Assembly: GCA_913050215.1 (NCBI GenBank)
Contig: CAJXBG010000018.1
Coordinates: forward strand, 1 to 43,607
DNA: 43,607 bases
From: an uncultured Gammaproteobacteria bacterium
Lineage (GTDB): Bacteria > Pseudomonadota > Gammaproteobacteria > Pseudomonadales > Azotimanducaceae
Direction: 5' to 3'
The notes beneath the pieces were generated by a model that saw nothing but the letters and a program-made list of their open reading frames with translations, made no database searches and was not told the origin of the DNA. The position numbers were made by a program, and so were the translations under genes. Of the stretch, positions 34,694 through 43,607 are shown in pieces. Position 1 is the first letter of the stretch. The number at the start of each line of letters is the position of its first letter.

Positions 34694-35644
34694 TCAGCTA
34701 AACAAATGGCAGCTGACCACGTGGTCGCTGGCAATTTGAGTGATCGGTGGCGTTTCCCGTTGGCATTGTTCTGACATACTGGGACACCTGTCGGCAAACC
34801 TGCAGCCTGCGCCTACATTGACAGGCGAAGTGATTTCACCCTGTATTGGTACAAATCCACGTTCTCTTTCGAGCCTGGGGTCAGGTTCTGGGTTAGATTC
34901 GATAAGTAGTTTTGTATAGGGATGCTGTGGCTCGAAAAACACCTGATCTGATGGTCCCATTTCTACCAGCGTACCCAAATACATGACTGCCATCCGGTCT
35001 GATACATATCTGACCATCGAGAGGTCATGAGCGATAAAGAGCATGGTCAGACCCATTGAGCGTTTCAGTTCATCAAGCAGATTGATTACCTGGGCCTGAA
35101 CAGAGACGTCAAGGGCTGAAATAGGCTCGTCGCAGACGACGAATCTGGGTTCTATAATCATTGCCCTAGCGATGCCAATTCGCTGTCGCTGTCCGCCAGA
35201 AAACTCGTGAGGGTAGCGGGACATGTGGTCTGCATTAAGCCCAACTTTTATCAACCACTCGGCCACAAGCTCCTTGACCTGACTTTGTGTGTGTTGTCCT
35301 TGAATTGAGATGCCTTCCCCAACAATATCTAACACGGTCATTCTAGGATTCAGAGAGGAGTAAGGGTCTTGAAAAATCATTTGAAGTTCCCGAGAGTATT
35401 TCAAATGGTCCGCGGCGGTGAATCTTTGTGGTAATTCCTCCCCCTTGTAATAAGCTTTGCCTGAAGTGGCAGGATGCAACCCTATGAGCGTCTTACCAAA
35501 AGTTGATTTTCCAGAACCGCTTTCTCCGACCAGGCCCAGAATTTCATTTTCTGCGATTTCGATGGAGAGTCCGTCGACTGCGTGTAAATTTTGACCTCGA
35601 CCAATCTGAAAGTGCTTCTTCAGGTTTTCTGTTTTAACCAGCAT
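34694..35644 (-). CDS. Peptide ABC transporter ATPase, DppF/OppF-like
   Basis: 316 residues from the ATG at 35644, which overlaps the end of the upstream ATPase gene by 11 bp and has GAGGAAG in front. A longer in-frame start at 35701 lies inside that gene and is not favoured. Walker A is GESGSGKST, the signature is FSGGQRQRIGIARA, Walker B is FVVCDEPISALDVS, and the C-terminal oligopeptide ATPase extension has CRFADRCPSMSEQC. It is one of two ATPases of the importer. Confidence 0.93.
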   Translation of the reverse strand: MLVKTENLKKHFQIGRGQNLHAVDGLSIEIAENEILGLVGESGSGKSTFGKTLIGLHPATSGKAYYKGEELPQRFTAADHLKYSRELQMIFQDPYSSLNPRMTVLDIVGEGISIQGQHTQSQVKELVAEWLIKVGLNADHMSRYPHEFSGGQRQRIGIARAMIIEPRFVVCDEPISALDVSVQAQVINLLDELKRSMGLTMLFIAHDLSMVRYVSDRMAVMYLGTLVEMGPSDQVFFEPQHPYTKLLIESNPEPDPRLERERGFVPIQGEITSPVNVGAGCRFADRCPSMSEQCQRETPPITQIASDHVVSCHLFS

Positions 35645-36680
35645 CAGGGGCTTCCTCTTGAGTACGGGCGGGTTGAAACAATTCCTGGACCTCGGGTGCA
35701 TCCGGGTGTTGGAGCCAACATCTGGATTGGTGGTTTGACTCGGCGGTGAGTAGACACTCTGGAGGTAGCATCTTCTCGCAGGACTTCATGGCATAGGGGC
35801 AACGGGCGAAATAGCCGCAACCTGTAGGAGGATGAAACAGGTCCGGGGGGCTTCCGAGAATCGGTGTTAACTTCTTCTCGCGGGTTGTCTTATTTGATGG
35901 CATCGCTGCTCGGAGTCCGAGTGTATATGGATGGGCTGATTCGTAGAAAATCTCATCGACTGTGCCAGACTCAACAATCTGACCGGCATACATCACCGCA
36001 ACTCTGTCCGCCATGCGAGCGACCACAGCTAGATCGTGAGTGATAAGAATAATTGACATGTTTTCGGTACGCTGAAGCTCAGACATTAACTCGAGAATTT
36101 GTGCCTGAATGGTGACGTCCAGTGCCGTCGTGGGTTCATCCGCAATCAATAGTGAGGGGTTGCAGGCGAGGCTTTGCGCGATCATCGCCCGCTGGAGCAT
36201 GCCGCCTGAGAATTCGAAAGGATATTGTTTTGCTCGCTTTGCCGCTTCAGAAATCTTGGTTTTGTCGAGTAACTCTACCGCTCGATCAAATGCATCCTTT
36301 TTACCCATGCCCCGATGTACCATTAACGTTTCGGCGATTTGATCACCGATTGTCATCGTAGGGTTCAGCGAGGTCATAGGATCTTGAAAAATCATGCCTA
36401 TTTTCACTCCGCGGAATTCGTTCGCTTCTTTTGATGTTAAGCCGAGAATATCTTTGCCGTTGAGTTTCGCGACGCCGCCAGTAATTTCACCTGGCGGCAT
36501 TGGGATAATCCCCATTAATGACTGTACAGTGACCGACTTCCCGCAACCGGACTCTCCGACGATCGCCAGAGTTTCTCCGGCTTTAACGTCGAAACTGACT
36601 CCTCGTACAGCCTTTACTCGGCCGCCATAGGTGGCAAATTCGACGCTTAGATCAGTTACCTCGAGTATTGAATCTGTCAT
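35634..36680 (-). CDS. Peptide ABC transporter ATPase, DppD/OppD-like
   Basis: 348 residues. Walker A is GESGCGKS, the signature is FSGGMLQRAMIAQS, Walker B is LLIADEPTTALDVT, and the C-terminal Cys-rich segment is CGYFARCPYAMKSCEK, which binds an Fe-S cluster in related DppD. It lies 2 bp after the permease gene and overlaps the next ATPase. Confidence 0.94.
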   Translation of the reverse strand: MTDSILEVTDLSVEFATYGGRVKAVRGVSFDVKAGETLAIVGESGCGKSVTVQSLMGIIPMPPGEITGGVAKLNGKDILGLTSKEANEFRGVKIGMIFQDPMTSLNPTMTIGDQIAETLMVHRGMGKKDAFDRAVELLDKTKISEAAKRAKQYPFEFSGGMLQRAMIAQSLACNPSLLIADEPTTALDVTIQAQILELMSELQRTENMSIILITHDLAVVARMADRVAVMYAGQIVESGTVDEIFYESAHPYTLGLRAAMPSNKTTREKKLTPILGSPPDLFHPPTGCGYFARCPYAMKSCEKMLPPECLLTAESNHQSRCWLQHPDAPEVQELFQPARTQEEAPDAG

Positions 36681-36682
36681 TG

Positions 36683-38116
36683 CTATTCTCTTGATCGCAT
36701 GCGTGAGTCTAGCGCCTCGGTTAACCCGTCACCAAGCAAGTTGAATGCGAGTACGGTGGTGCTGATAAACAGCGCTGGAAAGAACAGTTCATGAGGGTGA
36801 CTTAGCATGGTTTTAACACCTTCGTTGCACATCGAACCCCATGAGGGTGTGGGCGGCGCAACGCCCATACCAATAAATGACAAAAAAGCTTCAGTAAAAA
36901 TTGCAGCCGGCACGGCGAAGGTTAGCGTCACCAAAATGACACCCATGGTGTTAGGGATGATATGACGAATGATCAGATAATGGTCTTTCGCGCCCAATAG
37001 TCTGGCCGCTTCGATATAGCCCTGCGTTCTGATTTGTAAAACCTGCCCCCTAACAAGTCTCGCGGTCGCTGGCCAACCCAGCAGCACCAATGCTATTAGC
37101 ATCGGTAACACACCGCTTTCACCTGGTCCGATGCCAAAAGCTATCTTGAACAAAATCATGAACAGGAGAAAAGGGAGTGCGACGACAAAGTCTGCAAATC
37201 GCATCAGAATGGCATCCAGATTACCGCCGAAGTAGCCCGCGAAACCGCCGTAGAAAATGCCGAACATGACATAAAGAAAAGGCGCGACGATGCCAATAAA
37301 AAGGGAAACTCTAGCGCCTTCCATCAGACGGGCGAGCATGTCGCGACCGAGGTAGTCTGTGCCAAATGGATGAAACTCCAGATCGATCGTTTCGCCATTT
37401 GCGACGATTGATTCCTCAGTAATAAGCCCCCGAGACAAAGCTTCTGTTTTTGTAATAGCAAGGTCAGGGGTGACTTTTAACGTGATGTAAGTGTCAGACT
37501 CATCATATCCGTCAGTTGAGACAATGGAATAATAGTAATCGCGACCCTCGACGTTAAGTCGATCTTCGTAGCTAACTTCGTTGCCTGCGAGCTTTGTGCC
37601 AAGCGGTAAACCAAGGTCGTTGATACTTTCCGGTAGGTGTTGGTTTCTGTAAACGGCATACCCACCAGCACCAACAACGGGATCCCAGGCTATACGGACG
37701 GCTTGGGTCGTTGCTGTCTCTGCTGTACGGAGGTTGGTGGGCGCTGGAAGCACGTCCAGAAACGCCTCTGGCTCTGCCGGAAAGTTCTCAAGCACAATGC
37801 CTTCCCAGCGGGTGTGTTCTTCAACAAAAATCGCCTGTTTCGGTAAAGAGGGCGCCTGTGATAACTGATTCAGGTCCTGAAGCGCTGGGTCAACTTGCCA
37901 TAGGATGGGGCCTGCTAGGGTAAAGAGTGCTAAACCTATGACGATGTAAAGCGAAACAAGCGCCCGGGTGTTTTTCTTCAATCGAATCCAGGCATCCTGC
38001 CAGTAGGATAAAGAAGGTCGGGAGATTTGCTCGGCGCTTTGTACCGTGTCCGAAGGTGAAAAATCCAGATTGCTGACAGCTTGCAATCGGGTTTTCAAAA
38101 GTGTTGAGTCAGTCAT
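36683..38116 (-). CDS. Peptide ABC transporter permease, DppC/OppC-like, with FN3-like insertion
   Basis: 477 residues, against about 300 for normal OppC/DppC. After the first TM (about 52-73, ALVSLYIVIGLALFTLAGPIL) comes a periplasmic insert to about residue 248, where the standard HPFGTDYLGRDMLARLMEGARVSL resumes and leads to five more TMs and the EAA loop (EAARLLGAKDHYLI). Residues about 124-216 of the insert look like a fibronectin type III domain: APTNLRTAETATTQAVRIAW, GAGGYAVYRNQ, YYYSIVSTDGYDES, YITLKV. The insert is in frame and has no sign of breakage. It may contact the binding protein or the cell wall. The start has AAAGAG upstream. Confidence 0.9.
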   Translation of the reverse strand: MTDSTLLKTRLQAVSNLDFSPSDTVQSAEQISRPSLSYWQDAWIRLKKNTRALVSLYIVIGLALFTLAGPILWQVDPALQDLNQLSQAPSLPKQAIFVEEHTRWEGIVLENFPAEPEAFLDVLPAPTNLRTAETATTQAVRIAWDPVVGAGGYAVYRNQHLPESINDLGLPLGTKLAGNEVSYEDRLNVEGRDYYYSIVSTDGYDESDTYITLKVTPDLAITKTEALSRGLITEESIVANGETIDLEFHPFGTDYLGRDMLARLMEGARVSLFIGIVAPFLYVMFGIFYGGFAGYFGGNLDAILMRFADFVVALPFLLFMILFKIAFGIGPGESGVLPMLIALVLLGWPATARLVRGQVLQIRTQGYIEAARLLGAKDHYLIIRHIIPNTMGVILVTLTFAVPAAIFTEAFLSFIGMGVAPPTPSWGSMCNEGVKTMLSHPHELFFPALFISTTVLAFNLLGDGLTEALDSRMRSRE

Positions 38117-38174
38117 AGCTCTTTGTTACTCAGATTAGCGCGTCATCGCTCTTTGCCTTGGTTTTTCCCGATGC

Positions 38175-39107
38175 CTACTGGAGGCGTACACGAGGATCGA
38201 CAAAGCCGTAAATGATATCAACCAGAATCACCATAAAAACAAGAAATGCGCCGTAAAAAACGGTTGTCCCCATGATCACTGTATAATCTAGTTGCTGTAC
38301 CGCTTGAACGAAATATCGTCCAAGTCCGGGAATGGCGAAAACAAGCTCTACTACGAACCCGCCCGTTGTAATCGCGGCAATCTGAGGGCCAAGGACTGTT
38401 AACACAGGCAAAATAGCGTTTCTCAATTGGTGCTTGAAGAAGATCCTTATCGGAGAAAGCCCTTTGGCTTTGGCGGTTTTAATGTAGTCTTCATTGACTA
38501 CTTCGAGCATAGAAGATCGCATGAGACGGGTAAGTAGTGCCATGGTACCAAGACCGAGAACGAGAGAGGGGACCAACATGTGTCCGAAGGTTCCCCAGCC
38601 GGCTACGGGAATCACAGAGGAACCGAGAAGTTGATTGATTTTTACCAGGCTTAACTGTCCAAGCGCAGCGAATACAAAACTGGGTACTGAAATGCCTAGG
38701 ATAACAAGAAACATGATGATGATATCCGGCAAGCGGTTGCGGTAGATCGCTGTTAGCGCCCCCCATACGATACCTCCGATAGCTGCAAAAAAGACCGCTA
38801 ACAAACCTAATGTGGCGGAAACAGGAAAATGATCTCGTATGATGTCATTAACTTTTCTATTCTGCTGCGTGAAGGAAATACCGAAGTCCCCCCTCAACAT
38901 GTTACTCATGAAAATGAGGTACTGCTCCGGGCCTGACTTATCTAGGCCATATTTTTTTTCTAGGTTTGCTCGAATTTCTGCTGTGACGGCTTTGTCGTTC
39001 ATCAGCGGATCGCCAGGCACAGAGTGCATTGCGATAAATGTAGCAGTAGCAATAAACCAAACGGTGACAACACCAGCCAACAATCTCTTAAATGTATACG
39101 CTAACAT
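38175..39107 (-). CDS. Peptide ABC transporter permease, DppB/OppB-like
   Basis: 310 residues, six TMs. Typical segments: MLAYTFKRLLAGVVTVWFIAT at the N-terminus, SVPGDPL, the GLDKSGPEQYLIFMSNMLRGD-type loop, and the EAA motif region KTAKAKGLSPIRIFFKHQLRNA. The C-terminus (YGFVDPRVRLQ) is standard. It lies 7 bp after the binding-protein gene. Confidence 0.94.
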   Translation of the reverse strand: MLAYTFKRLLAGVVTVWFIATATFIAMHSVPGDPLMNDKAVTAEIRANLEKKYGLDKSGPEQYLIFMSNMLRGDFGISFTQQNRKVNDIIRDHFPVSATLGLLAVFFAAIGGIVWGALTAIYRNRLPDIIIMFLVILGISVPSFVFAALGQLSLVKINQLLGSSVIPVAGWGTFGHMLVPSLVLGLGTMALLTRLMRSSMLEVVNEDYIKTAKAKGLSPIRIFFKHQLRNAILPVLTVLGPQIAAITTGGFVVELVFAIPGLGRYFVQAVQQLDYTVIMGTTVFYGAFLVFMVILVDIIYGFVDPRVRLQ

Positions 39108-39114
39108 TATCGTA

Positions 39115-40734
39115 TTACTTGACTATTCTGGCACGTCGAAAATCAGGGTCTGCGCCCACGACCCTGCGCACGACACCCTTAACTTTCGGATGCATGAGGT
39201 AAATAACACCTTGTTCATATTGTGGAATGATGACCGCATCTTCAGTGAGAATCCTCTGTAGTTCCCCCATGGCGTCCATTCGCGTTTTGGGATCAGCACT
39301 CGTCATGCCAATTCGGACAAGCCTATCGTAGTCGGGATTGTTATATCTGCCTCGATTATTCAGGTTCCATGATGCGAACAGATCCCCAAAAGTCATGATG
39401 TCATCAAAGTCGGGACCCCAGCCAGCAGCGACCATATCAAAATCACCGGATGTCATTTTTGCTAGACGTTGTTTAAAGGTCTGTATGTCGATTTTGACAT
39501 CTATATCAAGTTTCTCTTTGAATACGCCCTGTAGGTACTCTGCTTGTTTTGCTGATGTAGGTGAGTTCCCAACGAGTAATACGAGCGGTGGAATTTTCTC
39601 GACACCTAATTCTACCTTTGCTTTTTCAAGATAATCTCTTGCAAGTGCCAGATCAATCTTAGGCTCCGCTGCTTTGTATTCACGTCGGAATTTATCTTCA
39701 ACGCCACCGAGCCATACGGGAAACAGACTTCGGCCAGGTAAATTCCCTGGGGTGGCTAACACCTTGTTGACGAATTCTTCCGGGTCAAATACATGTTGGA
39801 TAGCCTTACGTAAATTTCGATTTGTCGTTATCCTGTCTTCGCGGAAATTGTATTCCAAGTAGAAGACCGAGCCTGTAGTAAAGCTACGAATTCGCTGTCG
39901 TTGGGTCAGGGCATCTTTGTAGGTTTCTCCATCGAGTCTGGTGTGGACAATTTTGCCGTCGATGTAAAGGTTTAATCTCGCCCGTGAGTCCTCTGTAATG
40001 TAGTCAGCATTGATTGCATTTAAGTGGATATTGTCTCTGTCCCAATAGTGTTCATTCTTCACCATTTTCAAAGATGCACTGTGAACCCAATCAGTCATTC
40101 TGAAAGGACCATTGAAGAGCAAGTCTTTTGCGTCAGCGCCGTAGCTGTCGCCCCGAGCCTTAAAAAAGTCACGTCGAGCAGGAAAGAAAGTAGTGAAAGC
40201 AACAAGCTTGTCAAAATAACCAATAGGCGTTTCAAACTCGACCGTTAGTGTATGGTCGTCAACAACAGTGACAGCAAGCGATTCCGTTGGTTTCTTGCCC
40301 TTGTTAATGTCCTCTGCGTTCCCTATTGAATACAATATAAAACTGTATTCAGATGCAGTCTCAGGTTTAAGTGCGGTTTGCCATGCGAACAAAAAGTCGT
40401 CTGCGGTGACAGGTTTACCATCGCTCCACCTAGCGTCTTTACGTAACCAGAAAGTTGCGCCAGTTGAGTCGATTTCCCATTTTTCCGCGACACCTGGAAT
40501 AATTTTTCCGCGACGATCGTAGCTAAGAAGACCCTCCATTACATGGCCTAATATCAGCGCACTCACCTGATCGGTTGCCTTCATACTGTTGAGCTGAGGG
40601 GGTTCTTGAGTGAGTGCCAACGTGATTGTCTGGGTATCGAAATCTGCAGAGCTGGCTGATATTTGGGCGAAGCCATCTGACAGCGGGGCGATCAAGCACA
40701 ACACTGTCAGGAAAGGAAAAAATAAACGCCGCAT
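39115..40734 (-). CDS. Peptide ABC transporter substrate-binding protein, OppA-like
   Basis: 539 residues from the ATG at 40734, giving the signal peptide MRRLFFPFLTVLCLIAPLS then DGFA cleavage; a start at 40806 would bury the signal behind 24 polar residues. The SBP_bac_5 signature is seen in LALTQEPPQLNSMKATD, IPGVAEKWEID, FWLRKDARWSDGKPVTADDF. The Cys in VLC is not in lipobox context, so it is periplasmic and not a lipoprotein. It begins the oppA-B-C-D-F order on this strand. The ligand may be a peptide or a similar small compound. Confidence 0.92.
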   Translation of the reverse strand: MRRLFFPFLTVLCLIAPLSDGFAQISASSADFDTQTITLALTQEPPQLNSMKATDQVSALILGHVMEGLLSYDRRGKIIPGVAEKWEIDSTGATFWLRKDARWSDGKPVTADDFLFAWQTALKPETASEYSFILYSIGNAEDINKGKKPTESLAVTVVDDHTLTVEFETPIGYFDKLVAFTTFFPARRDFFKARGDSYGADAKDLLFNGPFRMTDWVHSASLKMVKNEHYWDRDNIHLNAINADYITEDSRARLNLYIDGKIVHTRLDGETYKDALTQRQRIRSFTTGSVFYLEYNFREDRITTNRNLRKAIQHVFDPEEFVNKVLATPGNLPGRSLFPVWLGGVEDKFRREYKAAEPKIDLALARDYLEKAKVELGVEKIPPLVLLVGNSPTSAKQAEYLQGVFKEKLDIDVKIDIQTFKQRLAKMTSGDFDMVAAGWGPDFDDIMTFGDLFASWNLNNRGRYNNPDYDRLVRIGMTSADPKTRMDAMGELQRILTEDAVIIPQYEQGVIYLMHPKVKGVVRRVVGADPDFRRARIVK

Positions 40735-40843
40735 AAAGAGGTTCCGCTGGTGAAAAGATGAGTGAATTGTAGCATGTTGTTGTGTTTGTCGTGTGTGGAA
40801 GAACATTAGATAAGGTGCCGCTGATAGTTTGTTTCAAACAGGA

Positions 40844-42685
40844 TTAATGGTCAGAAGGAACTGCATCAAACACGACAGTCGTCCTCGTTTCTGCAGATTT
40901 AAATGGAATAGTTCCATGCCACATGTAAGAGGGAAACAGGATCAGTTTGCCAACCTTAGGTTTAACAATATGTTGCGCTTGCAGTGGTGGCGTACATTTA
41001 AGGTTGGGTTCGCCGAACTTGATCCAGCCACCCTGGTCATTTGGTGATGCGTCATCTGCACTGGACTCGAGTTCCGAAGGTAGGTCGACATAATAGGCTG
41101 AACTGAACCAGCCCATGGGGTGAATATGTTGGGTGTGAAATCCCTGATCCCTGAGTCGCACAGACCAGGAAGCAGCAAAATCAAAGTCACGCTCGGTCGA
41201 AAATCCAGGATACGGAGGAGGCATATCCTGCATTTTTTTGATGTGTCGGGTGATGACTCCGCGGAAACTGTTCTTCAGCAGCTGAAGCAGTCGGTTTTCT
41301 CGGGCGAACAAATTACCCTGAGTCTGTGTGCCCTGTCTCAGCGTTTGTTCCAGAGGGTGGTGTTCGCTGGTATGGTACTCAGTCAAACATTCGTTCAGAG
41401 CCATATTAAATTCAGCGAGAGATGAGAACCCCGGTGGAGTCGGCAGCTCATATTCGCCGACAAGATCGAAGTTGTTTAGTATGCGCGCCCTTGGATCATC
41501 AAGCATACGCCAACACAGGGAGAGATGCGCAAGCACCATCTGGTCGGCAGGCGCTCTCTCGGATAACTGTTCCAAAATATCCGATGCCTGTTCAATCTCT
41601 CCCGCAACAATTAGTGTCACGGCATAATCAATCCAATAAGGAACAGCTGTTTCTCGGGTTATACAGGCCCGTTTGTGAAACTTGATTGCGGTCTCCGTGT
41701 CATTTCGAGCCAGATGACAACGTGCAACAAAATCGGCAACTCGTTGATCTTCAGGGTCGAGAAGAGAGCTTGTGGTGGCCAGAAATGCCAATGCCCGGTC
41801 CGGTTTTTCAGCGGTCAACAGCGCCTCAACATAGGCTTGTTGAATCGGCACATCGGACAAGCCTGACTCGATGGTTTCCTGAAACGAGTCAACGAAATTT
41901 GATTGTTGGCCGAGTGTCCAGAGAATAGAGGTTAAGTTTTCGTGCGCGGGGACGTAATTTGGCTGAAGCTTGATGACCTGTTTGTAACATTCGCTGGCCT
42001 GCTCGAGTTGGCCAAGGTCTGCATGAGCATTGCCTTTGTTTTGAAGGAGTTCGTAACTCGGCGTTTGGGTTGCAGCATGAAGACGCTCAAAGATTTCTAA
42101 TGCTTCTGTAGGATTGTTGCTCAACCTAAGGGTAACGGCTAGATTGTGACTGATCGAGGGGTCCTCGGGTGCTAGACGGTGCAACTCCCGTAGAAGTTGC
42201 AATGCCTCTTGATAGTGCTTAAGTCCCTGTTTGGCCAGCGCCAATTGTTGGGTTAGCGCCATGTCTTGCGGAAAGACGCCCAGTGCTATTTGTGATATCT
42301 CTGCTGCTTGTGCATACATCGCATGATTCATAAACAGGCCGATGAGATTCTTGTAGGCTGCCAGATAGTCTGGTTTGAGAGATATCGCCAGATTAAAGTT
42401 TTCCATGGCCTGTTGGAGTTTCCCTTGGCGCTTGTAACAAACTCCCAGATTATTTCGCACGTGGGGTTGTTTTGGCTGAAGAGCGAGAGATGCAAGCATG
42501 TGCTCCTCAGCTTCGGGATAGCGACCAAGGCTAGAGTAGAGTGAACCGAGTAATTGTTTTGCAGCACCTACCAAGTCAACATTTTCTGGGCCATTGATGA
42601 CCTCAAGATAGCGTTGCTCGGCGAGAGCGGTGTTGCCTGACTTGTGAGCCGATAGTGCTGAGTTAAGCAAAGCCTGATTAGGCAT
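40844..42685 (-). CDS. TPR protein with C-terminal 2OG-Fe(II) oxygenase domain
   Basis: 613 residues. Residues about 1-400 are a series of tetratricopeptide repeats (such as PHVRNNLGVCYKRQGKLQQA, PDYLAAYKNLIGLF, ELLQNKGNAHADLGQLEQA). The last 200 form a putative 2-oxoglutarate/iron oxygenase of the PF13759 type: HIHPMGWFSSAYYVDLP (His520, His522), GRL-like GKLILFPSYMWHGTIPF (His590) and Arg601 to hold 2OG. In marine bacteria such fusions often sit near TonB receptors or methyltransferases; a modification role on a peptide or protein is guessed. The ORF is followed 38 bp upstream of it by a methyltransferase on the same strand, so the two may share a transcript. Confidence 0.9.
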   Translation of the reverse strand: MPNQALLNSALSAHKSGNTALAEQRYLEVINGPENVDLVGAAKQLLGSLYSSLGRYPEAEEHMLASLALQPKQPHVRNNLGVCYKRQGKLQQAMENFNLAISLKPDYLAAYKNLIGLFMNHAMYAQAAEISQIALGVFPQDMALTQQLALAKQGLKHYQEALQLLRELHRLAPEDPSISHNLAVTLRLSNNPTEALEIFERLHAATQTPSYELLQNKGNAHADLGQLEQASECYKQVIKLQPNYVPAHENLTSILWTLGQQSNFVDSFQETIESGLSDVPIQQAYVEALLTAEKPDRALAFLATTSSLLDPEDQRVADFVARCHLARNDTETAIKFHKRACITRETAVPYWIDYAVTLIVAGEIEQASDILEQLSERAPADQMVLAHLSLCWRMLDDPRARILNNFDLVGEYELPTPPGFSSLAEFNMALNECLTEYHTSEHHPLEQTLRQGTQTQGNLFARENRLLQLLKNSFRGVITRHIKKMQDMPPPYPGFSTERDFDFAASWSVRLRDQGFHTQHIHPMGWFSSAYYVDLPSELESSADDASPNDQGGWIKFGEPNLKCTPPLQAQHIVKPKVGKLILFPSYMWHGTIPFKSAETRTTVVFDAVPSDH

Positions 42686-42722
42686 CTAATTTTATTTCCT
42701 CGTCTCAAATGCGTGTTGGGCG

Positions 42723-43607
42723 TTAGACCTTAAATGCGGTAATTGCCCAAGCAACGGGTAGTTTGTGCTCTGGCAGGATAACTGGCGCCTGAGTGATGCC
42801 GATAAAGTTTCGCTCGCTGAGTGCCTGTGTGATTTTTTCAATGTCCGATTGTGATGAAGCGGCATTACACATTTCCGTCAGCCTCATGATGTTTCTGTCG
42901 ATATCGGCTGACATTTCTTCCAGCCAATTGGTGATATCAGCGAGGTCATAGGCGCTGCGCCTTTCATACAGTTGCTTAAAACCGAAATAGAGATGTGCGT
43001 GGGCACCTTCGGGGCAGTGCTTTATTGCTTGCTCGATAGTACGTTGAGACGCAGCAAAATTTTTTTGCTCTGTGATAGCCTCTGCAGGAGGAGGTGCTGT
43101 TGACGAAGACGTGGAGATGTTGAACGCACTGGTGACCAGCGCCAGGGCATCCGAAATAAAGTTGCTGTGTCGGGCAATTTTCGCCGCCTCTAACATTTTC
43201 TGATTCTTGCTGTCGATATAACCATCCTGGTAATGGCACAACAGCGAAAGCTGCCCTCCCGGTTTGACGAGCCGGGCGGCTTCGATAAAGGCATCTATGC
43301 CTGCGTATTCCACACCAAACTGGCTAACTACAAAGTCAAAACTGCTGTCTGGTAAGGGTAATTCGGTCGCCGGGCAAACATGGACCGTGGTTGCGGGTAT
43401 CCGCTGTTTCAGAATTGCGAGGGCAGGTCCGGAAATATCTGCTGCGTGCAAATCAAATTGATGAGTCGTCGGCAAATGAGAGAATATTGAACCTGCGCCT
43501 GCCGCGATATCGATGACACGGGCGTCGAGTGTTTGTTCGCGGAACAGTTGTTGCCAGTATTGGGCTAAAAAGGGGTGTTTGCCACCTTGTTTGTTGACAA
43601 AGACTTC
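42723..43607 (-). CDS. SAM-dependent class I methyltransferase (5' end outside window)
   Basis: The frame is open to the right edge (at least 295 residues). Motif I reads VIDIAAGAGSIFSHL near the edge, and motif IV/V follows as DSSFDFVVSQFGVEYA and LVKPGGQLSLLCHY, typical of class I methyltransferases of the UbiE/Methyltransf_11 group. The acceptor Asp is in HAADIS. A start at 43475 (TTG) would miss motif I, so the true start lies beyond the window. The C-terminal 150 residues are helical and not assigned. It is upstream of the TPR-oxygenase gene and probably works with it. Confidence 0.85.
   Translation of the reverse strand, partial: EVFVNKQGGKHPFLAQYWQQLFREQTLDARVIDIAAGAGSIFSHLPTTHQFDLHAADISGPALAILKQRIPATTVHVCPATELPLPDSSFDFVVSQFGVEYAGIDAFIEAARLVKPGGQLSLLCHYQDGYIDSKNQKMLEAAKIARHSNFISDALALVTSAFNISTSSSTAPPPAEAITEQKNFAASQRTIEQAIKHCPEGAHAHLYFGFKQLYERRSAYDLADITNWLEEMSADIDRNIMRLTEMCNAASSQSDIEKITQALSERNFIGITQAPVILPEHKLPVAWAITAFKV

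Noticed and set aside
1-43607. tRNA, rRNA, insertion sequences, prophage or att sites
   Set aside because: No transposase, integrase, tRNA cloverleaf or terminal inverted repeats were seen by eye; a tRNAscan/ISfinder run would settle it.

Overview
The window looks like a chromosomal segment of a marine-type gammaproteobacterium. The evidence is the conserved run miaB-ybeZ-ybeY-ybeX-lnt followed by leuS-lptE-holA, a large TonB-dependent receptor, a DUF1820 gene, storage-polymer genes and a CobS/CobT-like pair. The genus cannot be named from this sequence. UGA is used as a normal stop in many genes here, so the standard bacterial code applies.

Layout. 1-2.5 kb: the 3' part of a TonB-dependent receptor with a strong terminator. 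2.5-5 kb: a small secreted protein, a DUF1295 membrane protein, and a DsbA/FrnE-family gene in which the first cysteine codon of the CPWC active site is an in-frame UGA. 5.1-11.6 kb: a storage-granule region with two short-chain dehydrogenases, a DUF6489 protein, two phasins, a wax-ester synthase/diacylglycerol acyltransferase, an alpha/beta hydrolase and the PHB regulator PhaR. A repeated two-site motif (TGCNNTGCA) lies upstream of both phasins and in the divergent region before the hydrolase-phaR pair. 11.6-11.8 kb: a tandem repeat array that begins inside the phaR stop codon. 11.8-20.8 kb: a HAD phosphatase, a Gld-type ABC exporter operon (ATPase, permease, GldG-like, DUF4340) ending in a crotonase, a convergent zinc alcohol dehydrogenase, folK and DUF1820. 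21-31 kb: housekeeping genes for tRNA modification, ribosome/RNA maturation, lipoprotein acylation, leucyl-tRNA synthesis, LPS assembly and DNA polymerase III. 31.2-34.7 kb: a CobS/CobT-like AAA+/VWA pair and a Nudix hydrolase. 34.7-40.7 kb: a complete peptide-type ABC importer on the minus strand; its OppC-like permease carries a large FN3-like insertion. 40.8-43.6 kb: a TPR-2OG-Fe(II) oxygenase and a methyltransferase that runs off the window.

The most interesting signal is the FrnE-like gene at 4307-4948. Its reading frame is intact apart from one UGA that replaces the catalytic Cys (UPWC). A good ribosome binding site precedes it. A 7-bp hairpin with an AGUUA loop lies 13 nt after the UGA, matching the general form of a bacterial SECIS. 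It is a credible selenoprotein candidate. Secondary points are the putative PhaR operators, the phaR-anchored minisatellite and the FN3-bearing permease.
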